64,000 bases of DNA from Sinomonas atrocyanea (GCF_030811715.1 NZ_JAUSRH010000006.1:1-64000), one strand, 5' to 3'. Numbered from the stretch's first letter, positions 53,930-62,969 are shown. Notes: generated by a model from the sequence alone, not told the origin. Program-made: numbers and translations.

Positions 53930-55315
53930 GTGAAGTACGCCAAGTCCGTCGTCGAACTCATCGGGCACACGCCCCTCGTCCAGCTGAACAAGGTCACCGA
54001 AGGCATCAAGGCGACGGTCCTGGTCAAACTCGAGTACCTCAACCCCGGCGGCTCCATCAAGGACCGCATCGCGCTGAAGATGATCGAGCAGGCGGAGGCG
54101 GACGGCAAGCTCGGCCCCGGCGGCACCATCGTCGAGCCCACGAGCGGCAACACCGGCGTGGGCCTCGCCCTGGTGGGCCAGCAGAAGGGCTACCGGTGCA
54201 TCTTCGTGGTCCCGGACAAGGTCGGCGAGGAGAAGCGCGCGGTGCTCGCGGCCTACGGCGCCGAGGTCGTCGTCACCCCGACCGCCGTACCGCCGGACTC
54301 CCCGCAGTCGTACTACGGCGTCTCCGACCGCCTCGTCAGCGAGATCCCCGGCGCCTTCAAGCCGGACCAGTTCTCCAACCCGGGCGCCCCGGCCAGCCAC
54401 TACGAGACCACCGGCCCCGAGATCTGGGCGGACACCGACGGCAGGATCACGCACGTGGTCATCGGCGCCGGCACCGGCGGCACCATCACCGGCACGGGCC
54501 GGTACCTCAAGGAAGTCTCCAAGGACCGGCCCGCCGCCGAGGGCGGCCAGGTCAAGGTCATCGGCGCCGACCCGGAGGGCTCCGTCTACTCCGGCGGCAC
54601 CGGCCGCCCGTACTTCGTCGAGGGCGTCGGCGAGGACATGTGGCCGGGGAACTACGACAAGTCCGTCCCCGACCAGGTCCTGGCCGTCACCGACGCCGAG
54701 TCCTTCGCCATGACGCGCCGGCTCGCCCGCGAGGAGGGGCTCCTCGTCGGCGGCTCCTCCGGCATGGCTGTGGCCGCCGCCCTGCGGGTGGCAAAGGACC
54801 TGCCCGAGGACGCGGTCGTCGTCGTCGTCCTGCCCGACTCCGGGCGCGGCTACCTCGCCAAAATCTTCAACGACGACTGGATGCGCTCCTACGGCTTCCT
54901 CCCGGGCCAGGACGAGAAGACGGTCGGCGACCTGCTCAAGGGCAAGGACGGCCGGCTCCCGGACCTCGTCCACACCCACCCCAACGAAACGGTCCGCGAC
55001 GTCATCGACATCATGACCGAGTACGGCGTGGGCCACCTGCCCGTGCTCTCGACCGAGCCCCCCGTGGTCATGGGGGAGGTCCTCGGCGCGGTGGACGAGC
55101 GCTCGCTGTCCGCGAGCCTGTTCCGCGGCGAGGCGAAGCTCACCGACAAGATCTCCGAGCACATGGGCCCGCGGCTGCCCGTCATCGGCTCCCTCGAGGG
55201 CCAGGCGGAGCTGCGCAGGATGCTCAGCGAGGACGACGCCGTCATGGTCACCTTCGTCGGTGCCCCCGTCGGCATCCTCACCCGCCACGACCTCCTGGCC
55301 AACCTCAACAAGTAA
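53930..55315 (+). CDS. cbs: Cystathionine beta-synthase
   Basis: A 461-residue PLP enzyme condensing serine and homocysteine. The PLP lysine is in NPGGSIKDRIALKM, the cofactor-phosphate loop in GAGTGGTITGTGRYL, and PTSGNTGVGLALV binds substrate. A CBS-domain pair occupies about residues 335-461. TACAGT (53917-53922) lies 7 bases before the GTG at 53930, so this is likely a leaderless start (GTG at 53921 is within the -10). With the next gene it forms the transsulfuration route from homocysteine to cysteine. Confidence 0.94.
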   Translation: MKYAKSVVELIGHTPLVQLNKVTEGIKATVLVKLEYLNPGGSIKDRIALKMIEQAEADGKLGPGGTIVEPTSGNTGVGLALVGQQKGYRCIFVVPDKVGEEKRAVLAAYGAEVVVTPTAVPPDSPQSYYGVSDRLVSEIPGAFKPDQFSNPGAPASHYETTGPEIWADTDGRITHVVIGAGTGGTITGTGRYLKEVSKDRPAAEGGQVKVIGADPEGSVYSGGTGRPYFVEGVGEDMWPGNYDKSVPDQVLAVTDAESFAMTRRLAREEGLLVGGSSGMAVAAALRVAKDLPEDAVVVVVLPDSGRGYLAKIFNDDWMRSYGFLPGQDEKTVGDLLKGKDGRLPDLVHTHPNETVRDVIDIMTEYGVGHLPVLSTEPPVVMGEVLGAVDERSLSASLFRGEAKLTDKISEHMGPRLPVIGSLEGQAELRRMLSEDDAVMVTFVGAPVGILTRHDLLANLNK

Positions 55316-55326
55316 GGGAGACCCCC

Positions 55327-56493
55327 ATGCCTGAGCAGGGCGAGAAGACCACCGGATTCAACACGCGGGCCGTCCACGCCGGCCAGGAGTTCGAGCCGCG
55401 GACGGGCGCCGTCGTGCCCCCGCTGCACTTCTCCTCGACCTACGCCCAGGACGGCATCGGCGGCCTCCGCTCCGGCTACGAGTACGGCCGCGGCGGCAAC
55501 CCGACCCGGGACGCGCTCCAGGAGCAGCTCGCAGCGCTGGAGGGCGGCTCCCACGCCTACTCGTTCAGCTCGGGCCTGGCCGCGGAGGACGCCCTCATCC
55601 GCGCCCTGTGCTCGCCGGGGGACCGGATCGTGCTCGGCAACGACGCCTACGGCGGCACCTACCGCCTCATCTCCCGGGTCCTCGCCCCGTGGGGGATCGC
55701 GAACCAGCCCGTCGACATGTCGGACCTCGACGGCGTGCGCGCCGCCGTCGCCGAGGGCGGGGCCCGCCTCGTGTGGGTCGAGACCCCCTCGAACCCGATG
55801 ATGAAGATCACCGACATCGCGGCCCTCGCCGAGCTCGCGCACGACGCCGGGGCCCTCCTCGTCGTGGACAACACCTTCGCGTCCCCGTACCTGCAGAATC
55901 CCCTCGCGCTCGGCGCGGACGTGGTCGTCCACTCGACCACCAAGTACATCGGCGGCCACTCGGACGTGGTGGGCGGGGCCGTCGTCGTCAACGACGGCGA
56001 GCTCGCGGAGAAGATCGGCTTCGTCCAGTTCGCGGTCGGCGCCGTCTCCGGACCCATGGACGCGTTCCTCACCACGCGCGGCCTCAAGACGCTGGGCGTG
56101 CGCATGGAGCGCCACTCGGACAACGCCCAGAAGATCGCGGAGTGGCTCGTGGGCCGCCCCGGCGTCGAGCAGGTTCTCTACCCGGGGCTGCCCGAGCACC
56201 CGGGCCATGAGCTCGCGGCGAAGCAGATGCGCCGGTTCGGCGGCATGGTCTCGGTGCAGTTCGTGGGCGGGGAGGCCGCGGCCCGCACTGTCGCGGAGTC
56301 CACGCGCCTGTTCACGCTCGCCGAGAGCCTCGGCGGCATCGAGTCGCTCATGAACTACCCGTCGGAGATGACCCATGCGTCCGTGAAGGGCACCGAGCTG
56401 GCCGTCCCGGTCAACCTGCTGCGCCTCTCCGTGGGCATCGAGGACGTCGATGACCTCATCGCCGACCTGGACGCGGCGATCTCGAGGCTCTGA
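55327..56493 (+). CDS. Cystathionine gamma-synthase/gamma-lyase
   Basis: A 388-residue Cys/Met-metabolism PLP enzyme. The PLP lysine is in VVVHSTTKYIGGHSDVVGG, the phosphate site in YSFSSGLAAEDA, and TPSNPMMKI near residue 155 is conserved. Sequence alone does not settle gamma-synthase (MetB) versus gamma-lyase; directly after cbs (11-base gap) a cystathionine-cleaving or bifunctional role is reasonable. ATG behind AAGGGAGACC. Confidence 0.92.
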   Translation: MPEQGEKTTGFNTRAVHAGQEFEPRTGAVVPPLHFSSTYAQDGIGGLRSGYEYGRGGNPTRDALQEQLAALEGGSHAYSFSSGLAAEDALIRALCSPGDRIVLGNDAYGGTYRLISRVLAPWGIANQPVDMSDLDGVRAAVAEGGARLVWVETPSNPMMKITDIAALAELAHDAGALLVVDNTFASPYLQNPLALGADVVVHSTTKYIGGHSDVVGGAVVVNDGELAEKIGFVQFAVGAVSGPMDAFLTTRGLKTLGVRMERHSDNAQKIAEWLVGRPGVEQVLYPGLPEHPGHELAAKQMRRFGGMVSVQFVGGEAAARTVAESTRLFTLAESLGGIESLMNYPSEMTHASVKGTELAVPVNLLRLSVGIEDVDDLIADLDAAISRL

Positions 56494-56573
56494 CCCGGCC
56501 GCCCCTCCAGCCCTCACCCGCCCGCCCTCTCTGACCCATCCGCCCACCCTTAATCTCCCCAAGGACCCCCTCC

Positions 56574-57518
56574 ATGCCGCAGACCTCTCCTGCGAAGTCC
56601 GGGCTCACCCGGGCGCCGTGGTTCCGGCCGACGGCGGTCGGCGTCGGAGCCGTCGTCGTGCTCGCCGTCGTCGTGCTCGGCGCGAAGTGGCTGCGCAGCA
56701 CCGCGGCGGTCTCGCAGTTCATCGCGACCTACCCCGGCCACGCCCCGCTGCCCAGCTGGGCCCCCGACGGCCTGCCCGCGTGGTTGAACGTGCTGCACTT
56801 TCTGAACATGATGTTCCTGACGCTGATCGTGCGCACGGGCCTGCAGGTCCGGTTCACCACGCGACCCCAGGGCTACTGGAAGCGCAGCAACAAGGGGTTC
56901 TTCAAGACCAAGGGCCAGCCGAAGAAGATCAGCCTCGACCTGTGGCTCCACCTGTGCCTCGACGCCCTGTGGGTCCTGAACGGGCTCGTGTTCTTCGTGC
57001 TCATGTTCGCCACCGGCCACTGGGTGCGGCTCGTGCCGACCTCCTGGGACGTCTTCCCGCACGCGGTGTCCGCGGCCCTGCAGTACGCCTCGCTCGACTG
57101 GCCGCTCGAGGACGGCTGGGTGAACTACAACGCGCTCCAGCAGCTGACCTACTTCGCGGTCGTGTTCCTCGCCGCCCCGCTGGCGATCCTCACGGGCCTG
57201 CGCATGTCCGCCGTCTGGCCCACCAACGCCAAGGCGCCCCGCCTCAACAAGGCCTACCCGATGGAGTGGGCCCGCCGCGTCCACTTCCCGGTCATGGGAT
57301 TCTTCGTGGTCTTCGTGATCGTCCACGTGGTCCTCGTGCTCACCACCGGGGCGCTGAAGAACCTCAACCACATGTTCGCCGCGCATGACGGCGGGGACTG
57401 GCTCGGGTTCATCCTCTTCGCCGTCGGCGTGCTCGTCATTGCGGGCCTCTGGCTCCTCGCGCGTCCGCTCTTCCTGCGGCCCGTGGCGTCCCTCATGGGC
57501 TCGGTGACCCGGAACTGA
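56574..57518 (+). CDS. Cytochrome b561-like membrane protein
   Basis: A 314-residue membrane protein with about five hydrophobic segments and several conserved histidines in or near them (LNVLHFLNMMFLTLIVRTGLQ; RVHFPVMGFFVVFVIVHVVLV), consistent with haem-b ligation as in formate/hydrogenase-type cytochrome b subunits and cytochrome b/b6-domain proteins. No dehydrogenase partner lies next to it, but MOSC and molybdenum genes are elsewhere in the window. ATG behind CAAGGACCCCC. Confidence 0.75.
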   Translation: MPQTSPAKSGLTRAPWFRPTAVGVGAVVVLAVVVLGAKWLRSTAAVSQFIATYPGHAPLPSWAPDGLPAWLNVLHFLNMMFLTLIVRTGLQVRFTTRPQGYWKRSNKGFFKTKGQPKKISLDLWLHLCLDALWVLNGLVFFVLMFATGHWVRLVPTSWDVFPHAVSAALQYASLDWPLEDGWVNYNALQQLTYFAVVFLAAPLAILTGLRMSAVWPTNAKAPRLNKAYPMEWARRVHFPVMGFFVVFVIVHVVLVLTTGALKNLNHMFAAHDGGDWLGFILFAVGVLVIAGLWLLARPLFLRPVASLMGSVTRN

Positions 57519-57573
57519 CCCGGGCCCGCCCCGGGCGGCGGCCCGGCGCCGGCCGGCCTGCCACAATGGCCGC

Positions 57574-59166
57574 ATGAGCCAGCGGATCCCGTTCCTCCCG
57601 GCGCCCGAGCACCGGCTCCGGCTCGCGGAGCTGGGCGTCCTCGACCGCCGCCGCACGCTCCTGGGGCTCGCCCTCGCCGTCGTCCTGCCGGCGCTGGTGC
57701 AGCTCGCTGCCGCCCCGCTGCTCGCGGACGGCCGCGGCGGCAGGGCCCTCGCGACCGTCGAGCTCCTGCAGCTGCTGGCCGCCGTCCTGGTCGCGCTCGT
57801 GGGCGGCCTGTGGCCCGCGGTGGTCGCTGCCGTGACGGGCAGCCTCGTGCTCAACTGGTTCACCGCCGACCCCGTCGGCAGCCTGAGCGTGGCGCACCCG
57901 GAGGCCGTCGTCGGGCTCCTCGTCTTCCTCGCCGTGGCCTGCGCTGTGGCCCTCGCCGTGGGCGCCGCGACCCGCCGCTACGAGCAGGCGACCCGCGCGG
58001 CCGCGGAGGCGGACGCCATGACCGAGCTCGCCCTGGGCATCCTCGGCTCGGCCGGCGGGACCGAGGAGTTCCTCGAGCGGGTCCGCTCGACCCTCGGGCT
58101 GCGCGCCGTCACGCTGCTCGCGCGGCGCCCCGCGGAGGACCCCGCTGCCGGGTCCGGGCGGGCCTCGGGCTGGGACGTGCTCGCCACCGCCGGCGAGGCT
58201 CCCCCCGTCTCGCACGCGGCGGCGGACGACGCCGTGGCCCCGGACGGCTACTACACCCTCCTCGCCTCCGGGCACCCGCTCGACCCCGGCGAGCGGCGCA
58301 CGCTGGAGGCCTTCGGCGTCTACCTCGTCGCGATGCGCGAGCGCGCCCAGCTGGCCCGCAGCCGCGAGGCCAACCGCCGCCTCGAGGAGGGCAACTCAAT
58401 CCGCACCGCGATCCTGCAGGCCGTCTCCCACGACCTGCGAACCCCGCTGGCCGGGATCAAGCTCAGCGTGAGCAGCCTGCGCCAGGCCTCGGTCGAGTTC
58501 AACCCGGAGGAGGAGGCGGAGCTCCTGGGCACCATCGAGGACTACACGGACCGCCTCTCCCACGTGGTGGGCAACCTGCTGGACATGTCCCGCATCTCCG
58601 CGGACACCGTCCGCCCGCTCCTGCGCCCCGTCACCTGGCGCGAGGTCCTGCCCCGGGGGCTCGCCGGCCAGGACCGGGTGGCGGACCTCATCCCGGCGAA
58701 CGCGCCGGCGGTCGACGCCGACCCGGTGCTGCTCGAGCGGGCCGTGGCCAACCTCGTCGAGAACGCCCTGCGGTACGCCCCGGGCGCCGCCGTCGAGCTC
58801 ACCGCCCGCAGCGGCGCGCAGGACGAGCGCGGCCGGCCCTGCGGGGTGCTCCGGATCGCGGACCACGGAGCCGGCATCCCGCCCGAGGATCTCCTCGTCG
58901 TCTTCCGGCCCTTCCAGCGCCTCGGCGACTTCGCGGCGCAGGGCGGCGTGGGCCTCGGGCTCGCCGTCGCCAAGGGCTTCGTGGAGGCGATGGGCGGGCG
59001 CATCGAGGCCGAGGAGACGCCCGGGGGAGGGCTCACCATGTCCGTCTCCCTCCCGCTCTCCCAAGGGGCGCCGGCGGCGGAGACCCGGAGTGCGCCGGGG
59101 GCGGGTGCGTTGGCACCGGGGGCGCCGGCGGCGGAGACCCGGAGTGCGCCGGGGGCCGGCGCGTGA
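57574..59166 (+). CDS. KdpD-like sensor histidine kinase, short form
   Basis: A 530-residue kinase. About four membrane segments (about residues 25-135; DUF4118-like), a GAF-like linker, HisKA with QAVSHDLRTPLAGIKLSVSS (phospho-acceptor His near 287) and HATPase (NLVENALRYAP, DHGAGIP, GGVGLGLAVAKGFVEAMGG). The KdpD N-terminal K+-sensing and Usp domains are absent. The C-terminus is a duplicated 18-residue repeat (GAPAAETRSAPGAGALAP). CACAAT is 6 bases before the ATG (leaderless). No kdpFABC genes are nearby. It overlaps its regulator gene (GTGA). Confidence 0.88.
   Translation: MSQRIPFLPAPEHRLRLAELGVLDRRRTLLGLALAVVLPALVQLAAAPLLADGRGGRALATVELLQLLAAVLVALVGGLWPAVVAAVTGSLVLNWFTADPVGSLSVAHPEAVVGLLVFLAVACAVALAVGAATRRYEQATRAAAEADAMTELALGILGSAGGTEEFLERVRSTLGLRAVTLLARRPAEDPAAGSGRASGWDVLATAGEAPPVSHAAADDAVAPDGYYTLLASGHPLDPGERRTLEAFGVYLVAMRERAQLARSREANRRLEEGNSIRTAILQAVSHDLRTPLAGIKLSVSSLRQASVEFNPEEEAELLGTIEDYTDRLSHVVGNLLDMSRISADTVRPLLRPVTWREVLPRGLAGQDRVADLIPANAPAVDADPVLLERAVANLVENALRYAPGAAVELTARSGAQDERGRPCGVLRIADHGAGIPPEDLLVVFRPFQRLGDFAAQGGVGLGLAVAKGFVEAMGGRIEAEETPGGGLTMSVSLPLSQGAPAAETRSAPGAGALAPGAPAAETRSAPGAGA
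59065..59156 (+). repeat. 54-bp tandem duplication at the 3' end of the kinase gene
   Basis: A segment starting GGGGCGCCGGCGGCGGAGAC recurs 54 bases later (59065 and 59119) nearly unchanged, adding 18 residues in frame just before the stop and the overlapping regulator start. Confidence 0.8.
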
Positions 59167-59864
59167 GCCACGCAGCGCAGGCCCCCGCGCCCACCACGGT
59201 CCTCATCGTGGAGGACGAGGCGCGGTTCGCGCGGGCGCTGCAGATCAACCTGCGGGTCCACGGGTACGAGGCCATCACCGCGCCGACGGGGGAGGACGGA
59301 CTCGAGATCGCGGCGGCGCGCGGCGTGGACATCGTGGTGCTGGACCTCGGCCTGCCCGGCATCGACGGGATCGAGGTGATCCGGCGGCTGCGGGCCTGGA
59401 CCGACCTGCCCATCATCGTCCTCTCCGCCCGGCACGGCTCCGAAGACAAGGTCGAGGCCCTCGACGCGGGCGCCGACGACTACGTGACCAAGCCTTTCGG
59501 GCTCGAGGAGCTGCTCGCGCGGCTGCGCGCCGCCGCCCGCCGGGGAGCCAGGACGGGGGAGGCCCCGCGCCTGCAGGCCGGCGACCTGAGCGTGGACCTG
59601 GCTGCGCGGCGCGTGGTCGTCAGGGGCACCGAAGTCCGCCTCACGCCCACGGAGTGGAACATCCTGGCCCTCCTCGTGCGGCGCGCGGGCCAGCTCGTGA
59701 CCCAGCGCGAGATCCTCACGCAGGTGTGGGGCCCGGCGTATGCGAAGGAGACCCAGTACCTGCGCGTGTACCTCGCCCAGCTGCGGCGCAAGCTCGAGGA
59801 GGATCCCGCCCGCCCCCGGCACCTGCACACGGAGGCCGGCATGGGCTACCGCTTCGACCCGTGA
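59163..59864 (+). CDS. KdpE-like response regulator
   Basis: A 233-residue OmpR/PhoB-type regulator. The receiver has VLIVEDEARFARAL, the phospho-acceptor Asp in IVVLDLGLPGIDGIEVI and the Lys in YVTKPFGLEELLAR; the winged-helix DNA-binding domain covers about 135-233 (LTPTEWNILALLVRRAGQLV). The GTG start overlaps the kinase stop, so the two are a cognate pair. The family controls potassium uptake in many bacteria, but the target genes here are unknown. Confidence 0.92.
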   Translation: MSHAAQAPAPTTVLIVEDEARFARALQINLRVHGYEAITAPTGEDGLEIAAARGVDIVVLDLGLPGIDGIEVIRRLRAWTDLPIIVLSARHGSEDKVEALDAGADDYVTKPFGLEELLARLRAAARRGARTGEAPRLQAGDLSVDLAARRVVVRGTEVRLTPTEWNILALLVRRAGQLVTQREILTQVWGPAYAKETQYLRVYLAQLRRKLEEDPARPRHLHTEAGMGYRFDP

Positions 59865-59902
59865 GGGGTCCGGCCCGCGGTGCCGCGGGTACGCTGGTGG
59901 CC

Positions 59903-60556
59903 ATGAAGACCGCCCGCGTCGTCGCCGTCTGCCGCGTCCACCAGCTGCTCGCCGATGCCGGATCGGTGGGGGTGACGGCGATCGACAAGCGGCCCGTCGA
60001 CGGCCCGGTCCGGATCCGCCGGCTCGGCCTCCACGGCGACGTCCAGGCCGACCGGGCAAACCACGGCGGCGAGGACAAGGCGGTGTACGCCTACTCGGAG
60101 GACGACGCCGCGCTGTGGGCCCGCGAGCTCGGCCGCGACATCCCGCCGGGGCTCTTCGGCGAGAACCTGCGGGTCGACGGGATCACCGCGAGCAACGCGG
60201 TGATCGGCGAGCGCTGGCGCTTCTCCTCCGGGGCGGTGCTCGAGGTGACGATGCCGCGGATCCCGTGCGCGACCTTCGCCCGCCGCATGGGCGAGGACGG
60301 CTGGGTCCCGTGGTTCACCCGCGCCGGGCTCTCCGGCGCCTACCTCCGGGTCGTCACGCCGGGGGACGTCGAGGCCGGCTCCCAGTTCGGGATCGAGCAC
60401 GTGCCGGACCACGGGGTCCGCGTCGGGGCGTGGCTCGCCGACCCCACGGCCGAGATGGCCGAGGCGCTCCTCGACGCCGAGGCCGACGGCGGCCTCCGCC
60501 TCGCCCCCGCCCTGCGGACGTACGTCGTGGCCGCCGCCGAGCGCGGGAGGGACTAG
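59903..60556 (+). CDS. MOSC-domain protein
   Basis: A 217-residue YiiM-type MOSC protein. Signatures are LHGDVQADRANHGGEDKAVY, LFGENLRVDG and the single candidate cofactor cysteine in MPRIPCATFARRMG. MOSC proteins bind molybdenum cofactor and act in reduction of N-hydroxylated compounds or cofactor sulfur transfer. TACGCT (59890-59895) is 7 bases before the ATG, so it is probably leaderless. It may be linked to molybdenum use by the xanthine dehydrogenase at 28-32 kb, though the loci are apart. Confidence 0.87.
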   Translation: MKTARVVAVCRVHQLLADAGSVGVTAIDKRPVDGPVRIRRLGLHGDVQADRANHGGEDKAVYAYSEDDAALWARELGRDIPPGLFGENLRVDGITASNAVIGERWRFSSGAVLEVTMPRIPCATFARRMGEDGWVPWFTRAGLSGAYLRVVTPGDVEAGSQFGIEHVPDHGVRVGAWLADPTAEMAEALLDAEADGGLRLAPALRTYVVAAAERGRD

Positions 60557-60636
60557 CGGCCCGCCTCGCCGCGCGACTGTGCCCGACCTCACGGCGGCAG
60601 AACCGCCCGAGGCGAGGGGCGGCGTCGTGCGTCCTG

Positions 60637-60882
60637 TATGATGGATGCATCCCCCACTTTCCGGAATTCCCTTCTCCTGCCCAATTCTTGAGGCAGGACT
60701 GGTGCGTGTTGGGGCCCGCGATGCGGGCAATTGCATAGGGGAGTCCGGCTGAAGCAAACGCTGTACGGGTGCATGTGGTGCCGAATGCAGCGTAGGAGCC
60801 CTGCCTGGGATTGAGAGAGCGCCGGGCCTGAGTAACTGACCGACGACGAGCCTCCCCGGCTCCCCACTGCGAGGACACACGC
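60637..60882 (+). ncRNA. Promoter and long structured leader of the DEAD-box helicase gene
   Basis: The 326 bases between the MOSC and helicase genes hold no gene. A -10 TATGAT (60637-60642) predicts a start near 60649 and a leader of about 230 bases. Hand-folding gives a closing stem AGGCAGG/CCTGCCT (60691-60697 with 60800-60806) around a hairpin GCCCGC-GAT-GCGGGC (60714-60728) and a second arm CGCTG/CAGCG (60759-60763 with 60788-60792) containing CGG/CCG. I do not recognise a known riboswitch. Helicase leaders are often cold-responsive, which may apply here. Confidence 0.5.
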
Positions 60883-62955
60883 ATGCCTGAAACCATCGAG
60901 AAGCCCGAGACCAACGAGATGTCCGAGGCCATCGAGACCCCCGAGACCACCACGCCCGACGCCGAGGTCACCCCGTCGGACGCCGAGGTCACCCCGTCGG
61001 ACGCCGAGGTCACCCCGTCGGACGCCGAGGTCACCCCTCGCGACTCCGCGGACGACGCCGCTCCCTCCTCCGAGGACGACGGCACCCCCCGCTTCGCTGA
61101 CCTCGGCATCGACGGCCGCGTCCTCGCGGCCCTCGCCGACGTCGGCTACGAGAAGCCGTCGCCCATCCAGGCGGCGACGATCCCGCTCCTGCTCGAGGGA
61201 CGCGACGTCGTGGGCCTGGCCCAGACCGGCACCGGCAAGACCGCCGCGTTCGCCGTCCCCGCGCTCTCGCGCCTGGCCGAGCTCCACGACCTCAACGGCC
61301 CCTCCCGCGCGACCCAGGCGCTCGTGCTCGCCCCGACCCGCGAGCTCGCGCTCCAGGTGGCCGAGGCCTTCACCTCCTACGCCAAGCACCTGGACGACTT
61401 CACCGTGCTGCCGGTCTACGGCGGCTCCGCCTACGGCCCGCAGCTCGCCGGCCTGCGCCGCGGCGCCCAGGTCGTGGTCGGCACGCCAGGCCGCGTGATC
61501 GACCACATCGAGAAGGGCTCCCTGGACCTCTCCGAGCTGCAGTACCTCGTGCTGGACGAGGCTGACGAGATGCTCCGGATGGGCTTCGCGGAGGACGTCG
61601 AGCGCATCTTCCAGGAGACCCCGGACGGCCGCCAGGTGGCGTTGTTCTCGGCGACCATGCCCTCGCAGATCCGCCGCATGTCCAAGCAGTACCTCAACAT
61701 GCCGGAAGAGGTCACGGTCAAGTCCCAGACCACGACCGGGAAGAACATCCGCCAGCGCTACGTCCAGGTCATGGGCCCGCACAAGCTCGATGCCCTCACC
61801 CGCATCCTCGAGGTCGAGGAGTTCGACGGCGTCATCGCGTTCGTCCGCACGAAGATGGCCACCGAGGACCTCGCCGAGAAGCTCAAGGCCCGCGGCTTCC
61901 AGGCCGCCGCGATCAACGGCGACATCGCCCAGGCCCAGCGCGAGCGGACCGTCGAGGCGCTGCGCGAGGGCAAGATCGACATCCTCGTCGCGACCGACGT
62001 CGCCGCCCGCGGCCTCGACGTCGAGCGCATCAGCCACGTCGTGAACTACGACATCCCGCACGACACCGAGAGCTACGTGCACCGGATCGGCCGCACCGGC
62101 CGTGCCGGCCGCAAGGGCGACGCGATCCTGTTCATGACCCCGCGCGAGAAGTACCTCCTGCGGGCGATCGAGAAGGCCACGCGCCAGGCGGTCGAGCAGA
62201 TGCACCTGCCGACGGCGGAGACGGTCAACTCGTTGCGCATGAGCAAGTTCGCCGACCGGATCACGGAGACCCTCGAGTCCGAGGACGTCTCGATGTTCCG
62301 CGACCTCATCGCCTCCTACGAGAACGAGCGCGAGGTCCCGGCTGCCGAGATCGCCGCCGCGCTCGCGGTCATGGTCCAGGGCGACACCCCGTTCTTCGTC
62401 AAGGAGCTCCCGTCCGCCCCGGATCACCAGAAGCGCGATCGCAACAAGGACGGCTTCGGCTCCCGCGGCCCGTCCCGCTCGATCACCGAGGGCAACGCGA
62501 CGTACCGCATCGCCGTCGGCCGTCGCCAGCGGGTCATGCCGGGCTCGATCGTGGGCGCGCTCGCGAACGAGGGCGGCTTCCACTCGAGCCAGATCGGCGG
62601 GATCGACATCCGCGCGGACCACTCCCTCGTGGAGCTGCCTGCGGAGCTCTCCTCCGACCAGTGGAAGGCCCTGTCCAAGACCCGGATCGGCGGCGAGCTG
62701 ATCAAGCTCGAGCTCGACTCGGGCCGCCGCCCCAACCGGGACGGCGACCGCAACGACCGTGGCGGCGAGCGCGGCTTCCGCGGCCGGAACGACCGCGGCG
62801 ACCGTGGCGGCGACCGCGGGTTCGGCGGCCGCCCCGACCGCGGTGGCCGCAGCGGCAGCCGTGACCGTGACGACCGCGGGTACGCGGGCCGCGGCGGGTT
62901 CGGCGACCGCAAGCCGCGCCACGGCAAGGACAGCAGCCGCAGCCGCGCCTGGTGA
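60883..62955 (+). CDS. DEAD-box ATP-dependent RNA helicase (CsdA/DeaD-like)
   Basis: A 690-residue helicase that unwinds RNA. Motifs: AQTGTGKTAAF, PTRELALQV, VLDEADEML, SATMP, VATDVAARGLDVERI, HRIGRTGRAGRKG. A DbpA-type RNA-binding domain follows (YRIAVGRRQRVMPGSIVGAL), then an RGG/DRGG-rich tail from about residue 615. The N-terminal ~60 residues are acidic and include four DAEVTPSD-type heptads from a 21-bp DNA repeat. The long leader suggests post-transcriptional control. Confidence 0.95.
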   Translation: MPETIEKPETNEMSEAIETPETTTPDAEVTPSDAEVTPSDAEVTPSDAEVTPRDSADDAAPSSEDDGTPRFADLGIDGRVLAALADVGYEKPSPIQAATIPLLLEGRDVVGLAQTGTGKTAAFAVPALSRLAELHDLNGPSRATQALVLAPTRELALQVAEAFTSYAKHLDDFTVLPVYGGSAYGPQLAGLRRGAQVVVGTPGRVIDHIEKGSLDLSELQYLVLDEADEMLRMGFAEDVERIFQETPDGRQVALFSATMPSQIRRMSKQYLNMPEEVTVKSQTTTGKNIRQRYVQVMGPHKLDALTRILEVEEFDGVIAFVRTKMATEDLAEKLKARGFQAAAINGDIAQAQRERTVEALREGKIDILVATDVAARGLDVERISHVVNYDIPHDTESYVHRIGRTGRAGRKGDAILFMTPREKYLLRAIEKATRQAVEQMHLPTAETVNSLRMSKFADRITETLESEDVSMFRDLIASYENEREVPAAEIAAALAVMVQGDTPFFVKELPSAPDHQKRDRNKDGFGSRGPSRSITEGNATYRIAVGRRQRVMPGSIVGALANEGGFHSSQIGGIDIRADHSLVELPAELSSDQWKALSKTRIGGELIKLELDSGRRPNRDGDRNDRGGERGFRGRNDRGDRGGDRGFGGRPDRGGRSGSRDRDDRGYAGRGGFGDRKPRHGKDSSRSRAW
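60958..61041 (+). repeat. 21-bp repeat array inside the helicase gene
   Basis: Four nearly identical units GACGCCGAGGTCACCCCGTCG; GCCGAGGTCACC starts at 60961, 60982, 61003 and 61024. In frame they encode DAEVTPS heptads. Same core and period as the arrays at 44224-44307 and 44587-44691. Confidence 0.9.
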
Positions 62956-62969
62956 TCCATCGCGCCTGA

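Noticed and set aside
60690-60815. Cobalamin riboswitch in the helicase leader, based on AGCCCTGCC resembling a B12 box
   Set aside because: The remaining conserved segments of the cobalamin class are missing and the downstream gene is not linked to B12.
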